DNA of 64,000 bases from Flavobacterium psychrophilum (GCA_945890865.1 CAMDDB010000008.1:24818-88817); one strand, 5' to 3'; positions 18,366 to 29,512 are shown, counted from the first letter of the stretch. Translations and numbers: made by a program. The notes: generated by a model not told the origin, from the sequence alone.

Positions 18366-21300
18366 ATGTCACACAAAAACAAAGAATTCGGAATATCGAG
18401 TTGGGCCGTAGACAATAGAGTTACCGTATATATATTAACCTTGCTAATTGTCATTACAGGAGTAATTGCTTATGTAACAATGCCTCGTGAAGATTTTCCT
18501 GAAATAATTGAAAACAAAGTTTACATCTCTTCTGTTTTCCCGGGGAACTCGGCGGAAGATGTAGAAAAACTTATTATTAAACCACTGGAGAAAGAGTTTA
18601 AAAATATTTCGGGTGTTGAGAAAATCACGTCCAATTCCTTCCAAGATTATGGAATGATCATTGTAGAATTTTCGGATAATGTTACTATTGAAGACGCCAA
18701 AACAAAGATCAAAGACAAAGTTGATGTAAAAAAGGCCGATTCTGATTGGCCTAATTTGGACAATGGCAGTAAAGTGGAGCCCAATGTGTTTGAATTAAAT
18801 ATTTCGGAAGAGGTGCCTATTTTGAATATCAATTTAAAAGGGAACTACACCACACAACAACTGAAAAAATACGGAGAGTTGTTGCAAGATGACATCGAAG
18901 AAATTGCCGAAGTAAAAAAAGTAGACATTCTAGGGGTAGACGATAAAGAAGTAGAAATTGCCGTAGATATTTTTAAAATGACGGCAGCAAAAGTTTCTTT
19001 TGACGAAATCCAAAATGCAGTAAAATATGAAAATATGACCCTCTCGGGAGGAAATTTAATCTCGCAAGGGTCACGAAATAATATTCGGATTGTAGGTGAA
19101 ATTAAAGATCCCAAAGAACTTGAAAATGTCATCGTAAAATCATTCGGAGGAACTGTCTACTTGAAAGATATCGCTGTTGTTTCCTTTAAAGAAAAAGAAA
19201 AAACAACCTTTGCTCGTGAAAAAGGGCAAGAAGTGGTGATGTTGAACGTAAAAAAACGTTCCAATCAAAACATGATTTCTGCTATTGAGCAAGTAAAAGT
19301 AAAATTGGAAAAAGCAAAAGAAACCTATTTGCCATCAAATTTAACGATGGAGCTTTCCAATGACCAATCTTCTCGTGTTGAACATCAAGTAGATGAATTG
19401 TCTAACCACATTATTTTTGGAATCGTCTTGGTGATGATTGTATTGATGTTTACCATGGGACTTAGAAACTCCCTATTTGTAGGAGCGGCTATTCCACTTT
19501 CTATGTTAATGGCATTTACCATTTTATCGGCTTTCGGGCTCACACTAAATACGATGGTGTTGTTCGGATTGGTTATGGGATTAGGGATGCTCGTTGACGA
19601 CGGAATTGTAGTAGTAGATAATGTTTTTGCCAACATGAAAAAAGGCATGGACAAAGTATCGGCTTCAAAAATTGGTATCGGTGAAATCGCTTGGCCTGTT
19701 ATTTCTTCTACGGCAACGACCTTAATGGCATTTTTACCCTTTGCTTTGTGGCCAGGTACTATGGGTAAATTCATGAAATATTTCCCAATTACATTAACGG
19801 TAACCTTAACCGCTTCGTTGTTTGTAGCTATGGTGGTAAATGCTGCAATGACTGGAGGTTCCATGGATACAGAAGATCGAAATGTATCGAAAAAATCAGC
19901 AAAATTATATACTGTAATCTTCAGTGTGTTGGCTATTGTTTTTGTAACAATTGGTCACCTTACCGATACCACTGTTGCAAAAGCCATCGGACATTTGGCC
20001 ATTATTTCCTTAGGATTAATGTGGTTGTATAAAATCAAATTATACCAATGGACGCAAGATTTTCAGCACAGCTTTTTTCCAAAAATGGAAGATAAGTACA
20101 AGAATTTCTTGGCTAAAATTTTGACCGGTAGAAAAGCGTGGTATGCCTTAGCGGGTATCATTGGAATGTTATTTTTCTCATTTATATTGTTAGGAATTTT
20201 CCCTAGAAAAGTATTGTTTTTCCCTGATAATATTCCAAATCAAGTTATTACGTATATCGAATATCCTCAAGGAACCGATATTGCAAAAACGAATAAAGCC
20301 ACTCTTTTTGTAGAGAAACAAGTGATTGCCATATTAGAAAAATATGTTGATAAAGAAACCAACAAAAACTACTTAGCCGAGAGTATTGTTTCGCAAGTGG
20401 GTGTGGGTGCCGGTAATCCAAATGTTGATGCGGGTTCGGCTTCGGAAACACCATACAAAGGAAAAGTAACCGTAAATTTCTCGGAATACAAATTTAGAAA
20501 AGGCGTAAATACTACGGAAGTATTAGATGAAATTCGGGCCAAAGTAAAAGGCATTGCTGGCGCTACTGTAACCGTTGAAAAAGACGCCAATGGTCCGCCT
20601 GCTGGATATCCAATTAGTATTCAATTAACAGGTGTCGATTACCAAGAAATGTTGGTAGAAGCCGATAAAATGATTGCCTACTTAAATGCTAAGAACATTC
20701 CAGGTATTGAACGATTGAGTGTTGATGTCAATAAAGAAAGTCCGGAATTAGAAGTAAAAGTAGATCGAGTGAGTGCGGGAAGCTTAGGTGTTTCTACAGG
20801 CCAGTTAGGATTTAACTTGCGCCGTTCGGTGTATGGTCAAGAAATCTCTACATATAAAGAAGGAGATGACGACTATAACATTACAATGCGCATGCAAGAC
20901 GACCAACGTAAGAATGAAGATGTTTTGTTCAATCAATCGCTTACGTTTAGAAATCAGAATAACGGACAAATGATGCAAGTGCCTATTTCGGCTGTATCAG
21001 AAACCCATAAAACGACCACTTATAATCAAATCAAAAGAAAAAACCAGAAACGCATCATGACGGTTTATTCGAATGTATTAACCGGTTATAATGGCGATGA
21101 AATTACCAAGCAAATTGAATCTGAATTAAAATCGTATAAATTCCCAAAAACCGTGAGTTATTCCTTTTCTGGGGTGCAAGAAGAGCAAGGGAAAAATCAG
21201 AATTTCTTACTATATGCGTTGTTCTTGGCTTTAGCTGGAATTACAATTATCATTGTATTACAGTTCAATTCGGTATCCAAAACGATGGTAATTTTATTTA

Positions 21301-21842
21301 CTGTTTTACTAAGTTTCAGTGGTGTTTTCTATGGATATGTGATTGCCAATATGGATTTTGTAATCTTGATGACCATGATGGGAATTATTTCTCTGGCCGG
21401 AATTGTTGTGAAAAACGGAATTGTATTGATGGACTTCTTTGTGCTTTTATTAGACAAAAAAGTAGCCGATCAGCAATTACAAAGCCATGACGATTTATCC
21501 TTGGAAGAAATAAAAGAAGTCATCATAGAATCTGGGAAATCGCGTTTACGCCCGGTATTATTAACTGCTTTAACGGCAGTATTAGGATTAATTCCTCTAG
21601 CTATTGGATTGAACTTTGATTTCTTCTCATTAGTAACCGAATTTAATCCGCACTTATATATGGGTGGTGATAACGTGATTTTCTGGGGACCTCTCGCCTG
21701 GACCATCATTTTTGGTTTAACCTATGCTACTGTATTGACCCTAGTAATGGTGCCGGTAATGTTTTACTTGGTGAAACGAGTAAAATATTGGTTACGGGAT
21801 AAAAGAATAGCAAGACAAACAAAAGAAGTTACAAATGCATAA
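18366..21842 (+). CDS. RND-family efflux pump (AcrB/MexB-like inner-membrane transporter)
   Basis: A 1158-residue proton-driven transporter. The N-terminus has the usual first helix (VTVYILTLLIVITGVIAYVTMPREDFPEI); the proton-relay aspartate pair is in LGMLVDDGIVVVDN in TM4; two large periplasmic porter regions and twelve transmembrane helices follow the AcrB plan. It is about 110 residues longer than E. coli AcrB: an insertion after TM6 (roughly residues 498-565) contains extra hydrophobic segments (KLYTVIFSVLAIVFVTIGHL and a second one), common in Bacteroidota members. Last gene of the tetR operon, followed by a strong terminator. Substrate (drug, bile acid, lipid) not predictable. Confidence 0.95.
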   Translation: MSHKNKEFGISSWAVDNRVTVYILTLLIVITGVIAYVTMPREDFPEIIENKVYISSVFPGNSAEDVEKLIIKPLEKEFKNISGVEKITSNSFQDYGMIIVEFSDNVTIEDAKTKIKDKVDVKKADSDWPNLDNGSKVEPNVFELNISEEVPILNINLKGNYTTQQLKKYGELLQDDIEEIAEVKKVDILGVDDKEVEIAVDIFKMTAAKVSFDEIQNAVKYENMTLSGGNLISQGSRNNIRIVGEIKDPKELENVIVKSFGGTVYLKDIAVVSFKEKEKTTFAREKGQEVVMLNVKKRSNQNMISAIEQVKVKLEKAKETYLPSNLTMELSNDQSSRVEHQVDELSNHIIFGIVLVMIVLMFTMGLRNSLFVGAAIPLSMLMAFTILSAFGLTLNTMVLFGLVMGLGMLVDDGIVVVDNVFANMKKGMDKVSASKIGIGEIAWPVISSTATTLMAFLPFALWPGTMGKFMKYFPITLTVTLTASLFVAMVVNAAMTGGSMDTEDRNVSKKSAKLYTVIFSVLAIVFVTIGHLTDTTVAKAIGHLAIISLGLMWLYKIKLYQWTQDFQHSFFPKMEDKYKNFLAKILTGRKAWYALAGIIGMLFFSFILLGIFPRKVLFFPDNIPNQVITYIEYPQGTDIAKTNKATLFVEKQVIAILEKYVDKETNKNYLAESIVSQVGVGAGNPNVDAGSASETPYKGKVTVNFSEYKFRKGVNTTEVLDEIRAKVKGIAGATVTVEKDANGPPAGYPISIQLTGVDYQEMLVEADKMIAYLNAKNIPGIERLSVDVNKESPELEVKVDRVSAGSLGVSTGQLGFNLRRSVYGQEISTYKEGDDDYNITMRMQDDQRKNEDVLFNQSLTFRNQNNGQMMQVPISAVSETHKTTTYNQIKRKNQKRIMTVYSNVLTGYNGDEITKQIESELKSYKFPKTVSYSFSGVQEEQGKNQNFLLYALFLALAGITIIIVLQFNSVSKTMVILFTVLLSFSGVFYGYVIANMDFVILMTMMGIISLAGIVVKNGIVLMDFFVLLLDKKVADQQLQSHDDLSLEEIKEVIIESGKSRLRPVLLTALTAVLGLIPLAIGLNFDFFSLVTEFNPHLYMGGDNVIFWGPLAWTIIFGLTYATVLTLVMVPVMFYLVKRVKYWLRDKRIARQTKEVTNA

Positions 21843-21863
21843 TAAAATGCACTTAGCACATAA

Positions 21864-21892
21864 AAAAAGTCCCGATTTTATCGGGACTTTTT
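21864..21892 (+). terminator. Rho-independent terminator of the efflux operon
   Basis: Stem AAAAAGTCCCGA (21864-21875) / TCGGGACTTTTT (21881-21892) with a 5-base loop, flanked by A and T runs; 22 bases after the RND stop. It can also work for the convergent gene on the minus strand. Its inner arms are identical to those of the terminator at 25.63 kb. Confidence 0.9.
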
Positions 21893-21911
21893 ATTTTAAT
21901 CAAGGTAGAAT

Positions 21912-22259
21912 TTATTTCGATACCAAATAATATTTTGTGATTGTATTAACCGAAGTAATTCTACTGTTTTCAAAAACTACTTTATTAGTGGTTGGAGCAT
22001 TATAAAAAGTCCAGGTTCCAACTTTTTCTCCTTGGTTGTACTCTCCACTTGATTGTTTGGTACCGTCTTGATTATACGACACCCATTTTCCATGAAGTTT
22101 CCCATTTAAATAAGTGCCTTCTTGCTTCAACTGTCCATTATCGAAAAAGTAAGTCGCATGAATCAAATTGTTCTCTATTGCCACAAATTTTGGTGGTACT
22201 CCTTGAGCAAAAAACACTCCAGAAACCACTAACATCACATAAATCATAAAATTTCTCAT
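21912..22259 (-). CDS. Exported MORN/YwqK-like repeat protein
   Basis: A 115-residue protein with a signal peptide (1-19, VVSGVFFAQG) followed by three short Gly/Tyr repeats: YFFDNGQLKQEGTYLNG, KLHGKWVSYNQDGTKQSSGE and YNQGEKVGTWTFYN. These resemble the MORN-type repeats of proteins named YwqK antitoxin-like, which are abundant in Bacteroidota; no toxin gene is nearby, so the antitoxin label should not be taken as a function. It has its own promoter signature. Confidence 0.75.
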   Translation of the reverse strand: MRNFMIYVMLVVSGVFFAQGVPPKFVAIENNLIHATYFFDNGQLKQEGTYLNGKLHGKWVSYNQDGTKQSSGEYNQGEKVGTWTFYNAPTTNKVVFENSRITSVNTITKYYLVSK

Positions 22260-22292
22260 AAGAATTTGTTTTTTGGGTTAATAATTAAAAAA

Positions 22293-22325
22293 CAAATATA
22301 ACTATTATTTTACAATTAAAAAACA
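22293..22325 (-). promoter_or_regulatory. Promoter of the YwqK-like gene
   Basis: Minus strand TTG (complement of 22323-22325), 22 bases, then TATATTTG (complement of 22293-22300), about 35 bases ahead of the ATG. Confidence 0.5.
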
Positions 22326-22413
22326 ATTTGGTAACAATTTATTAACATTAAGAAAAAATATACAAAAAACCCCCAAAATACAAGGTTTTGGCTTTCAGTA
22401 ATTAATTGTTTTT

Positions 22414-23412
22414 TTACTTTAAAAGCGTATCCAATAACTTAGTTAATTCTACTGAAGAAGGCCTTGCTGCGTCTGCTTTTAGCACTTTCCCTGTTGGATC
22501 AATTAACAAAAATCGGGGAATAGCATTAATCCCAAACGCTTTTATAAAATCTGAATTCCAGTTTTTATCGGCAAATAATTGAACACCGCCTAATTCTTTT
22601 TCGGTAACAAATTTTTGCCATTTTTCATGGTCTTTATCCACATCTACCGAAATGCTTACAAATTCAATATTTTTCCCGTGGTACTTCTCTTCCACTTTTT
22701 TCAAAAAAGGAATCTCTGCTCTACAAGGTCCGCACCAAGTTGCCCAAACATCAATATATACATATTTTCCTTTAAAATCCTCTAATTTTGTAGTTCCACC
22801 TTTGTGGTTCTCAAAATTAAAGGTTGGAGAAGCAATCCCTTCCAATTTTTTTGCTAGCGCTTTTTGCGCATAAAATTGTTGGAGCATAGTAACATCCTGT
22901 AAAATTTTTGGTTTGTAAGTCGTCACAAATTTATCATACAAACCTGAGCCTTCTAATTTTGCTAAATCTTCTGCTTTCTTCATTTCCAAAGCCGCTTTAA
23001 AAACCGCTTCTTCTTTTTCTAATAAACTTTCAAGTCCTAATTCAAAAGCTTCATCGGTAAGCGCTTTTTGTGCCAAATAATTGTTTTCTTTTTCTCCTTT
23101 TCCTTTGTAAACAATAGTTTCGTCAAACGCTTTTGCATCCATACTTAAAAAGAGCGCATCACCATCTTTTAAATACAACATAGAAGATTCTGATCCATCA
23201 TTAAATTGATGAATGCCTTCTGTGATTTCAAATGTAGCTTCAAAAAGACCTTTTTGGTTGATTGCAATAACCTGTTTGAATTTTTTGGGTCCAAATATGG
23301 TTAAAGTATCCGAGTTGCGATTTTCAATTTTTGCAGTAAAACTAACTTTTGCAACAGTTTGAGCAAATGAAATAGAAACAAATAACAATAAAAAATAAGT
23401 GCTTTTTTTCAT
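22414..23412 (-). CDS. TlpA-like periplasmic thiol-disulfide oxidoreductase
   Basis: A 332-residue exported protein: signal peptide (1-18, VSISFAQ), an N-terminal DUF4369-like beta domain (about 22-105), a charged helical linker (110-190), and a C-terminal thioredoxin domain with the redox motif WATWCGPCRAE (Cys227 and Cys230). The cis-Pro region reads AIPRFLLID. Such fusions reduce cysteines in periplasmic proteins or cytochrome c precursors; in Bacteroidota many copies exist and their partners are unknown. It is divergent from aspS and convergent with no gene. Confidence 0.88.
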   Translation of the reverse strand: MKKSTYFLLLFVSISFAQTVAKVSFTAKIENRNSDTLTIFGPKKFKQVIAINQKGLFEATFEITEGIHQFNDGSESSMLYLKDGDALFLSMDAKAFDETIVYKGKGEKENNYLAQKALTDEAFELGLESLLEKEEAVFKAALEMKKAEDLAKLEGSGLYDKFVTTYKPKILQDVTMLQQFYAQKALAKKLEGIASPTFNFENHKGGTTKLEDFKGKYVYIDVWATWCGPCRAEIPFLKKVEEKYHGKNIEFVSISVDVDKDHEKWQKFVTEKELGGVQLFADKNWNSDFIKAFGINAIPRFLLIDPTGKVLKADAARPSSVELTKLLDTLLK

Positions 23413-23541
23413 AATAATGTTTGTAAGGTTTTGGTAAAAATAAGATAATATTTATTCAACTAAACATTTGAAGTAATATAATTACTGCATTTAAATTAAA
23501 ATTTTCTTTTTTGTTCTTACTTTTGCATAAAATTTATATCA

Positions 23542-25302
23542 ATGTACAGAAGTCATACTTGTGGCGCATTAAATGCTTCACATATCAATACAGAAGTTAC
23601 CCTTGCGGGTTGGGTGCAAAAATCGAGAGATAAGGGTTTTATGATTTGGGTCGACTTGCGGGATCGGTATGGTATTACGCAATTAATTTTTGACGAACAA
23701 AGAACCGAGAAAGCTGTTTTTGAACGCGCCAAATCTTTAGGTAGAGAATTTGTAATTCAAGTCAAAGGAACTGTCATTGAACGTGAATCTAAAAACGCAA
23801 ATCTGACTACGGGTGCCATTGAAATTTTAGTAACTGAATTGAATGTATTAAACGAAGCACAAGTACCTCCCTTTACTATTGAAGATGAAACCGATGGTGG
23901 CGAAGACATTCGTATGAAATACCGCTATTTAGACATCCGAAGAAATCCGGTTAAAAATAATTTATTGTTCCGTCATAAAGTATCGATGGAAGTAAGAAAA
24001 TACCTTTCTGACCAAGGTTTTTGTGATGTAGAAACCCCATATTTAATTAAATCTACTCCAGAAGGAGCGCGTGATTTTGTGGTGCCTAGTAGAATGAATG
24101 AAGGGCAATTTTATGCCTTACCTCAATCGCCACAAACCTTCAAACAATTATTGATGGTAGGTGGTATGGATAAATATTTTCAAATTGTAAAATGTTTCCG
24201 TGATGAAGATTTACGTGCCGACCGCCAACCCGAATTTACACAAATTGACTGCGAAATGGCCTTTGTGGAACAAGAAGACATCCTCGATATGTTTGAAGGA
24301 TTGACCCGACATTTACTGAAAGAAATTAAAGGTATTGAGGTGGCTAAATTTCCTAGAATAACCTATGATTATGCTATGAAAACCTACGGAAATGACAAAC
24401 CTGATATTCGCTTTGAAATGAAATTTGGAGAATTGAATGCCGTAGCGCAACACAAAGATTTTCCTGTTTTCAATTCGGCGGAACTAGTTGTAGGAATTGC
24501 TGCCCCAGGCTGTGGTAATTATACTCGAAAAGAAATTGACGGCTTGATTGATTGGGTAAAACGCCCTCAAATTGGCGCTTCGGGAATGGTGTATGTCAAA
24601 TGCGAAGAAGATGGTTCGTTTAAATCATCTGTGGATAAGTTTTACGATCAAGAAGATTTGAAAAAATGGGCCGAAATAACACAAGCAAAACCGGGCGATT
24701 TAATCTTAGTATTATCGGGTGGTGCCGATAAAACCAGAACGCAATTATCGGCACTTCGTATGGAAGTAGCTACGCGATTAGGATTAAGAAAATCGGATGA
24801 ATTTGCGCCGTTATGGGTAGTAGATTTCCCATTATTAGAATGGGATGAAGAAAGCGGAAGATACCACGCCATGCACCATCCATTTACTTCCCCAAAACCA
24901 GAAGACATGGCCTTAATTGAAACAGAACCCGGAAAGGTTCGTGCCAACGCTTATGATATGGTATTGAATGGAAATGAAATTGGTGGTGGTTCTATTCGTA
25001 TCCATGATCGCGATTTACAAAGCCGAATGTTTTCATTATTAGGATTTTCGCCAGAACAAGCGGAAGCCCAATTTGGATTTTTAATGAATGCGTTTCAATT
25101 TGGTGCTCCTCCACATGGTGGTTTAGCGTTTGGTTTAGACCGATTAGTATCTATTTTAGGAGGACAAGAGACGATTCGAGATTTTATTGCGTTCCCAAAA
25201 AACAATTCGGGTAGAGATGTTATGATTGATGCACCATCGGCTATTGATACTTCTCAGTTGAACGAATTGCATATTCAATTAGATCTAAAATCATCAAACT
25301 AA
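23542..25302 (+). CDS. aspS: Aspartate--tRNA ligase
   Basis: Class II synthetase charging tRNA-Asp. 586 residues, the bacterial-type length. The OB-fold anticodon domain is at 1-105 ([26 protein letters not shown]); class II motif 2 is [18 protein letters not shown]; the bacterial GAD insertion lies in the middle (about 290-420); motif 3 is [24 protein letters not shown] box at 23518-23525 lies 16 bases ahead of the ATG, but no TTG is at the right distance. The gene is divergent from the TlpA-like gene. Confidence 0.97.
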   Translation: MYRSHTCGALNASHINTEVTLAGWVQKSRDKGFMIWVDLRDRYGITQLIFDEQRTEKAVFERAKSLGREFVIQVKGTVIERESKNANLTTGAIEILVTELNVLNEAQVPPFTIEDETDGGEDIRMKYRYLDIRRNPVKNNLLFRHKVSMEVRKYLSDQGFCDVETPYLIKSTPEGARDFVVPSRMNEGQFYALPQSPQTFKQLLMVGGMDKYFQIVKCFRDEDLRADRQPEFTQIDCEMAFVEQEDILDMFEGLTRHLLKEIKGIEVAKFPRITYDYAMKTYGNDKPDIRFEMKFGELNAVAQHKDFPVFNSAELVVGIAAPGCGNYTRKEIDGLIDWVKRPQIGASGMVYVKCEEDGSFKSSVDKFYDQEDLKKWAEITQAKPGDLILVLSGGADKTRTQLSALRMEVATRLGLRKSDEFAPLWVVDFPLLEWDEESGRYHAMHHPFTSPKPEDMALIETEPGKVRANAYDMVLNGNEIGGGSIRIHDRDLQSRMFSLLGFSPEQAEAQFGFLMNAFQFGAPPHGGLAFGLDRLVSILGGQETIRDFIAFPKNNSGRDVMIDAPSAIDTSQLNELHIQLDLKSSN

Positions 25303-25340
25303 CTGATTATCAATATTTTTGAAATATTTTTAACTTTTTC

Positions 25341-25370
25341 TTGTTCGTGTCGTAAATAAGTATATCTTTG
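25341..25370 (+). promoter_or_regulatory. Promoter of the cold-shock gene
   Basis: TTG at 25341-25343, 19 bases, then TATCTTTG at 25363-25370, giving a short leader of about 22 bases before the ATG at 25398. Confidence 0.6.
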
Positions 25371-25397
25371 ACCATTATTAATTTTTTACAATACAAA

Positions 25398-25595
25398 ATG
25401 AGAACAGGTAAAGTTAAGTTCTTCAATGAATCAAAAGGTTACGGTTTTATTACAGATGATGAAACTGGAAACGACATTTTCGTTCACGCAAGCGGAATGA
25501 AAGTTGAATCTTTAAACGAAGGTGACGCTGTAAGTTACGAAGAAGAAGAAGGAAGAAAAGGTAAAGTTGCTGCTCAAGTAGTAGTTATCGAATAA
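25398..25595 (+). CDS. CspA-family cold-shock RNA/ssDNA-binding protein
   Basis: A 65-residue single cold-shock domain. I use ATG 25398 (MRTGKVKFFNESKGYGFI) because an upstream ATG at 25368 overlaps the -7 box and would add residues foreign to the family. The RNP1 motif is KGYGFIT and RNP2 is DIFVHAS; the C-terminus is more acidic than usual (EEEEGRKGK). Acts as an RNA chaperone. Unlike enterobacterial cspA the leader is too short for a thermosensing structure. A strong terminator follows. Confidence 0.95.
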   Translation: MRTGKVKFFNESKGYGFITDDETGNDIFVHASGMKVESLNEGDAVSYEEEEGRKGKVAAQVVVIE

Positions 25596-25627
25596 TATAT
25601 AATTATTTTTGATTACCTAAAAATTCA

Positions 25628-25651
25628 AAGTCCCGATTAGTCGGGACTTTT
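25628..25651 (+). terminator. Rho-independent terminator of the cold-shock gene
   Basis: Perfect 10-bp stem AAAGTCCCGA (25628-25637) / TCGGGACTTT (25642-25651), loop TTAG, then a T-run. Lies between convergent genes. Confidence 0.9.
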
Positions 25652-25666
25652 TTTATGCTTATTTTT

Positions 25667-27478
25667 TTATTTAAAATTGTATTTCAACCCAAATAATATA
25701 TTCCCTTTTGGCATGAGCACCATTCCAGCCTCAACATATTCAGTATTAAAAATATTATTCGCATATAAAGATAATTCTACTGCTTTTAATCGGTAGGATG
25801 CGTTAACGTCACAAATAGCATAACTAACTCCTGAAGTTCTTTCCACATAACGATAGCTCACAGAATTGCTAAAATCCTTAAACCATTGCATCGTATAATT
25901 TCCCACAAATTGATGTTTCATTGAATTGATGGAATATCTCGAAAAAGCAGCACTACTTTTCTTGACATCGTCTTCCATAAAAGTATACCCTATTTTAATG
26001 GTTTGAGGCAAAGTATGCAACTGAAATCGAAAGTCAACTTGTGTTTCAAATCCTTTTGTGTTAAGGTCTTGTATGTTTTGAGGGGTATAAACGATATCGG
26101 CTGCCGTTGGTCTTACATAGTCAATTAAATCATTGGAATCTCTATTAAACGCTGCCCATGTAAAATCAACCTGTTTTGTCAGCCATTTAATCCCTATTTC
26201 TTCAGAAAGCGCCTCTTCTGGTTGTAAATCTTTATTCCCGATAGCTTGTGGGCCTACATAGTACAAATCGGTATAAGTGGGGACTCTATAAGTATACCCG
26301 ATGTTTCCATACACTCTGAAAGTAGAAGAAATTTGGTATCCTAAATCTAATCCTGGGAACGCCTTGTTGTCAAAATCTGAAAAATAAGATACCGCAATTC
26401 CAGGGGTAACATCAAACTTATTATTGAAAAACTGGAATCGATGTTCTAAAAACACAGAAGCCATTTCTCTTGAATTATCCCCTAAACGATTACTTGAAAT
26501 AAAATATTTTGCTACTTCTAAACCAAATCCAGAAATTCCAGCTTTTGATTCATAAGATCCATTGCATTCTGCAGCAAATTTATTTGTGATATGAAGATTT
26601 CTGTAGATAGAAGGATTGCTTCTAATGTAATGATATTCATCTTGATTTCGTCGCCAATATAGTCTTGGCTTTAACGTAAGATTTCCGTTTTTAATAACCG
26701 TTGTAAGCCCTACTAGACTTGCCTGAGTTGCTTCATATTGTTTGGTTGCCGTTGGAATTCCGTAAAAACCATTGGCTCCAAATTTTCTTTCCACATAAGA
26801 AGTAAGTAATTCAATAGGCAATTTGTTTTTGTTTAAAAGACTTTTCAAGACATAATTAGTATTGTCAAAATCTGTGTTATAACGATATCCTTGCGAAAAG
26901 CTTTTTGAAAAATGTACTATATGATTACTTTCTTTTAATTTGATTGTACCCGTAGCTTCGGCAATCGATAGACCAAAAGAGCCACTTTGAATTTTGGTTA
27001 TTAACCCTGTTTCATCAACATCTTTTGTTACAATATTTATAGCGCCGGTAAACGCATTTTGACCAAAAATTCGAGCGGCAGGTCCTTTGATAATTTCTAT
27101 TCGCTTAATCATTTCAATTGGCAAAGCTAAATTCAAGGTATGATGTCCTGTTTGAGGATCGTCTACTTTAATACCGTCAATTAAGAGTAATGTTTGATCA
27201 AAACCACCCCCTCTAATATACAAATCGGCTTGCATGCCGTTAATGCCTTGGCGTCTTACATCGATCCCTGCAACTTGTTGTAATGCATCAGCTACGTTAG
27301 TAACGCCTAATTTTTTTATCTCTTCTGCGGTAACAATTTGGATGGTTCTTGAATTTTCTTTAAACGGCAAGTCAATTCGAGAAGATGAAATTATAATATT
27401 TTTTAATGTGTCTAATTCTTGTGCATTAGATCGCATAGTCAAAAGGAAAAACACTACTAGTATAACATAATTTTTCAT
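25667..27478 (-). CDS. TonB-dependent outer-membrane receptor (BtuB-like)
   Basis: A 603-residue receptor for uptake of a scarce nutrient across the outer membrane. The start is taken at 27478 (MKNYVILVVFFLLTMRSNAQE, a signal peptide); an upstream in-frame ATG would run into the atpC terminator. The TonB box/plug region reads RTIQIVTAEEIKKLGVTNVA, then YIRGGGFDQTLLLIDGIKV and IEIIKGPAARIFGQNAFTGA, typical of the cobalamin-receptor-like group; the rest is a 22-strand barrel rich in aromatic residues. No cobalamin riboswitch is visible upstream, so the substrate is open. Only about 36 bases separate it from the terminator behind atpC. Confidence 0.88.
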   Translation of the reverse strand: MKNYVILVVFFLLTMRSNAQELDTLKNIIISSSRIDLPFKENSRTIQIVTAEEIKKLGVTNVADALQQVAGIDVRRQGINGMQADLYIRGGGFDQTLLLIDGIKVDDPQTGHHTLNLALPIEMIKRIEIIKGPAARIFGQNAFTGAINIVTKDVDETGLITKIQSGSFGLSIAEATGTIKLKESNHIVHFSKSFSQGYRYNTDFDNTNYVLKSLLNKNKLPIELLTSYVERKFGANGFYGIPTATKQYEATQASLVGLTTVIKNGNLTLKPRLYWRRNQDEYHYIRSNPSIYRNLHITNKFAAECNGSYESKAGISGFGLEVAKYFISSNRLGDNSREMASVFLEHRFQFFNNKFDVTPGIAVSYFSDFDNKAFPGLDLGYQISSTFRVYGNIGYTYRVPTYTDLYYVGPQAIGNKDLQPEEALSEEIGIKWLTKQVDFTWAAFNRDSNDLIDYVRPTAADIVYTPQNIQDLNTKGFETQVDFRFQLHTLPQTIKIGYTFMEDDVKKSSAAFSRYSINSMKHQFVGNYTMQWFKDFSNSVSYRYVERTSGVSYAICDVNASYRLKAVELSLYANNIFNTEYVEAGMVLMPKGNILFGLKYNFK

Positions 27479-27514
27479 AGGATATCTTTTAAAAGGAAAC
27501 GGGTTTTTGATAGT

Positions 27515-27544
27515 AAAAAAAAAGCCCTGCATAAGCAAGACTTT
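27515..27544 (-). terminator. Rho-independent terminator of atpD-atpC
   Basis: On the minus strand AAAGTCTTGC - TTAT - GCAGGGCTTT forms a 10-bp stem with two G-U pairs (plus-strand 27521-27530 and 27535-27544), followed by TTTTTT. It lies 22 bases after the atpC stop. Confidence 0.8.
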
Positions 27545-27566
27545 GATTTACTGTATGCTTAGCTTT

Positions 27567-27848
27567 TTAATCGGCTAAAACAATAATTTTGTTTTCATTC
27601 ATTTCTATAGTTCCTGAAGCAATTGGCAACCAATAGTTTTGCTCATTCACTTTATTAAATTTAGCAACATATTCTTTTTCTATACTAATATTTTGAGCAT
27701 TAATTTTCACATTCCCTTTTCCCAAAATGGAAACTATAGGAGCGTGATTGTTTAGCATTTGAAACTCACCGTTAATTCCAGGAACCGATACTGAAGTAAC
27801 TTCGCCTTTAAATAATGTAGCTTCGGGTGATACTATTTCTAAAATCAT
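27567..27848 (-). CDS. atpC: F1-ATPase epsilon subunit, short form
   Basis: Part of the central stalk of ATP synthase. 93 residues forming only the N-terminal beta-sandwich (MILEIVSPEATLFKGEVTSVSVPGI, split here by the conserved FKGEV, and NGEFQMLNNHAPIVSIL). The C-terminal helical hairpin that inhibits ATP hydrolysis in E. coli (139 residues) is missing, as is usual in Bacteroidota. It follows atpD; the remaining F1Fo subunits are not in this window. Confidence 0.93.
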   Translation of the reverse strand: MILEIVSPEATLFKGEVTSVSVPGINGEFQMLNNHAPIVSILGKGNVKINAQNISIEKEYVAKFNKVNEQNYWLPIASGTIEMNENKIIVLAD

Positions 27849-27860
27849 AATTTAAGTTTA

Positions 27861-27895
27861 AAATTCCAAATTTTAAAATTCCAAATTCCAAAATT
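27861..27895. repeat. AAATTCC tandem words between atpC and atpD
   Basis: The word AAATTCC recurs at 27861, 27876 and 27883 within an A/T-only context, partly self-complementary with the adjacent AATTGG. It is intercistronic on the atp transcript. No function can be assigned. Confidence 0.4.
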
Positions 27896-27924
27896 GGTAT
27901 TTGTGATTTTATTTTTTGAAGTTT

Positions 27925-27941
27925 ATCAAGCTTCGCTTGAT
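27925..27941 (-). other. Hairpin directly behind the atpD stop codon
   Basis: ATCAAGC (27925-27931) and GCTTGAT (27935-27941) form a perfect 7-bp stem with a 3-base loop, starting one base after the atpD stop at 27942. No T-run follows, so it may be an mRNA-stabilising or processing structure setting different atpD and atpC levels. Confidence 0.4.
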
Positions 27942-29456
<1,515 letters not shown>

Positions 29457-29512
29457 TTATGTATTTATTTAATAGCTTGTTAATGTTGGAAATTGATGTA
29501 TTTTTCCGAGTG

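Noticed and set aside
19385-19864. A 159-codon minus-strand frame
   Set aside because: It lies wholly inside the RND pump gene, whose frame shows the TM4 aspartate motif; the antisense frame has no recognisable motif.
21912-22259. Toxin-antitoxin system based on the YwqK-like protein
   Set aside because: The protein is exported and no toxin candidate lies next to it; the family name alone is not evidence.
27479-27566. Cobalamin riboswitch ahead of the BtuB-like receptor
   Set aside because: The leader is only about 36 bases after a terminator and lacks any B12-box-like sequence.
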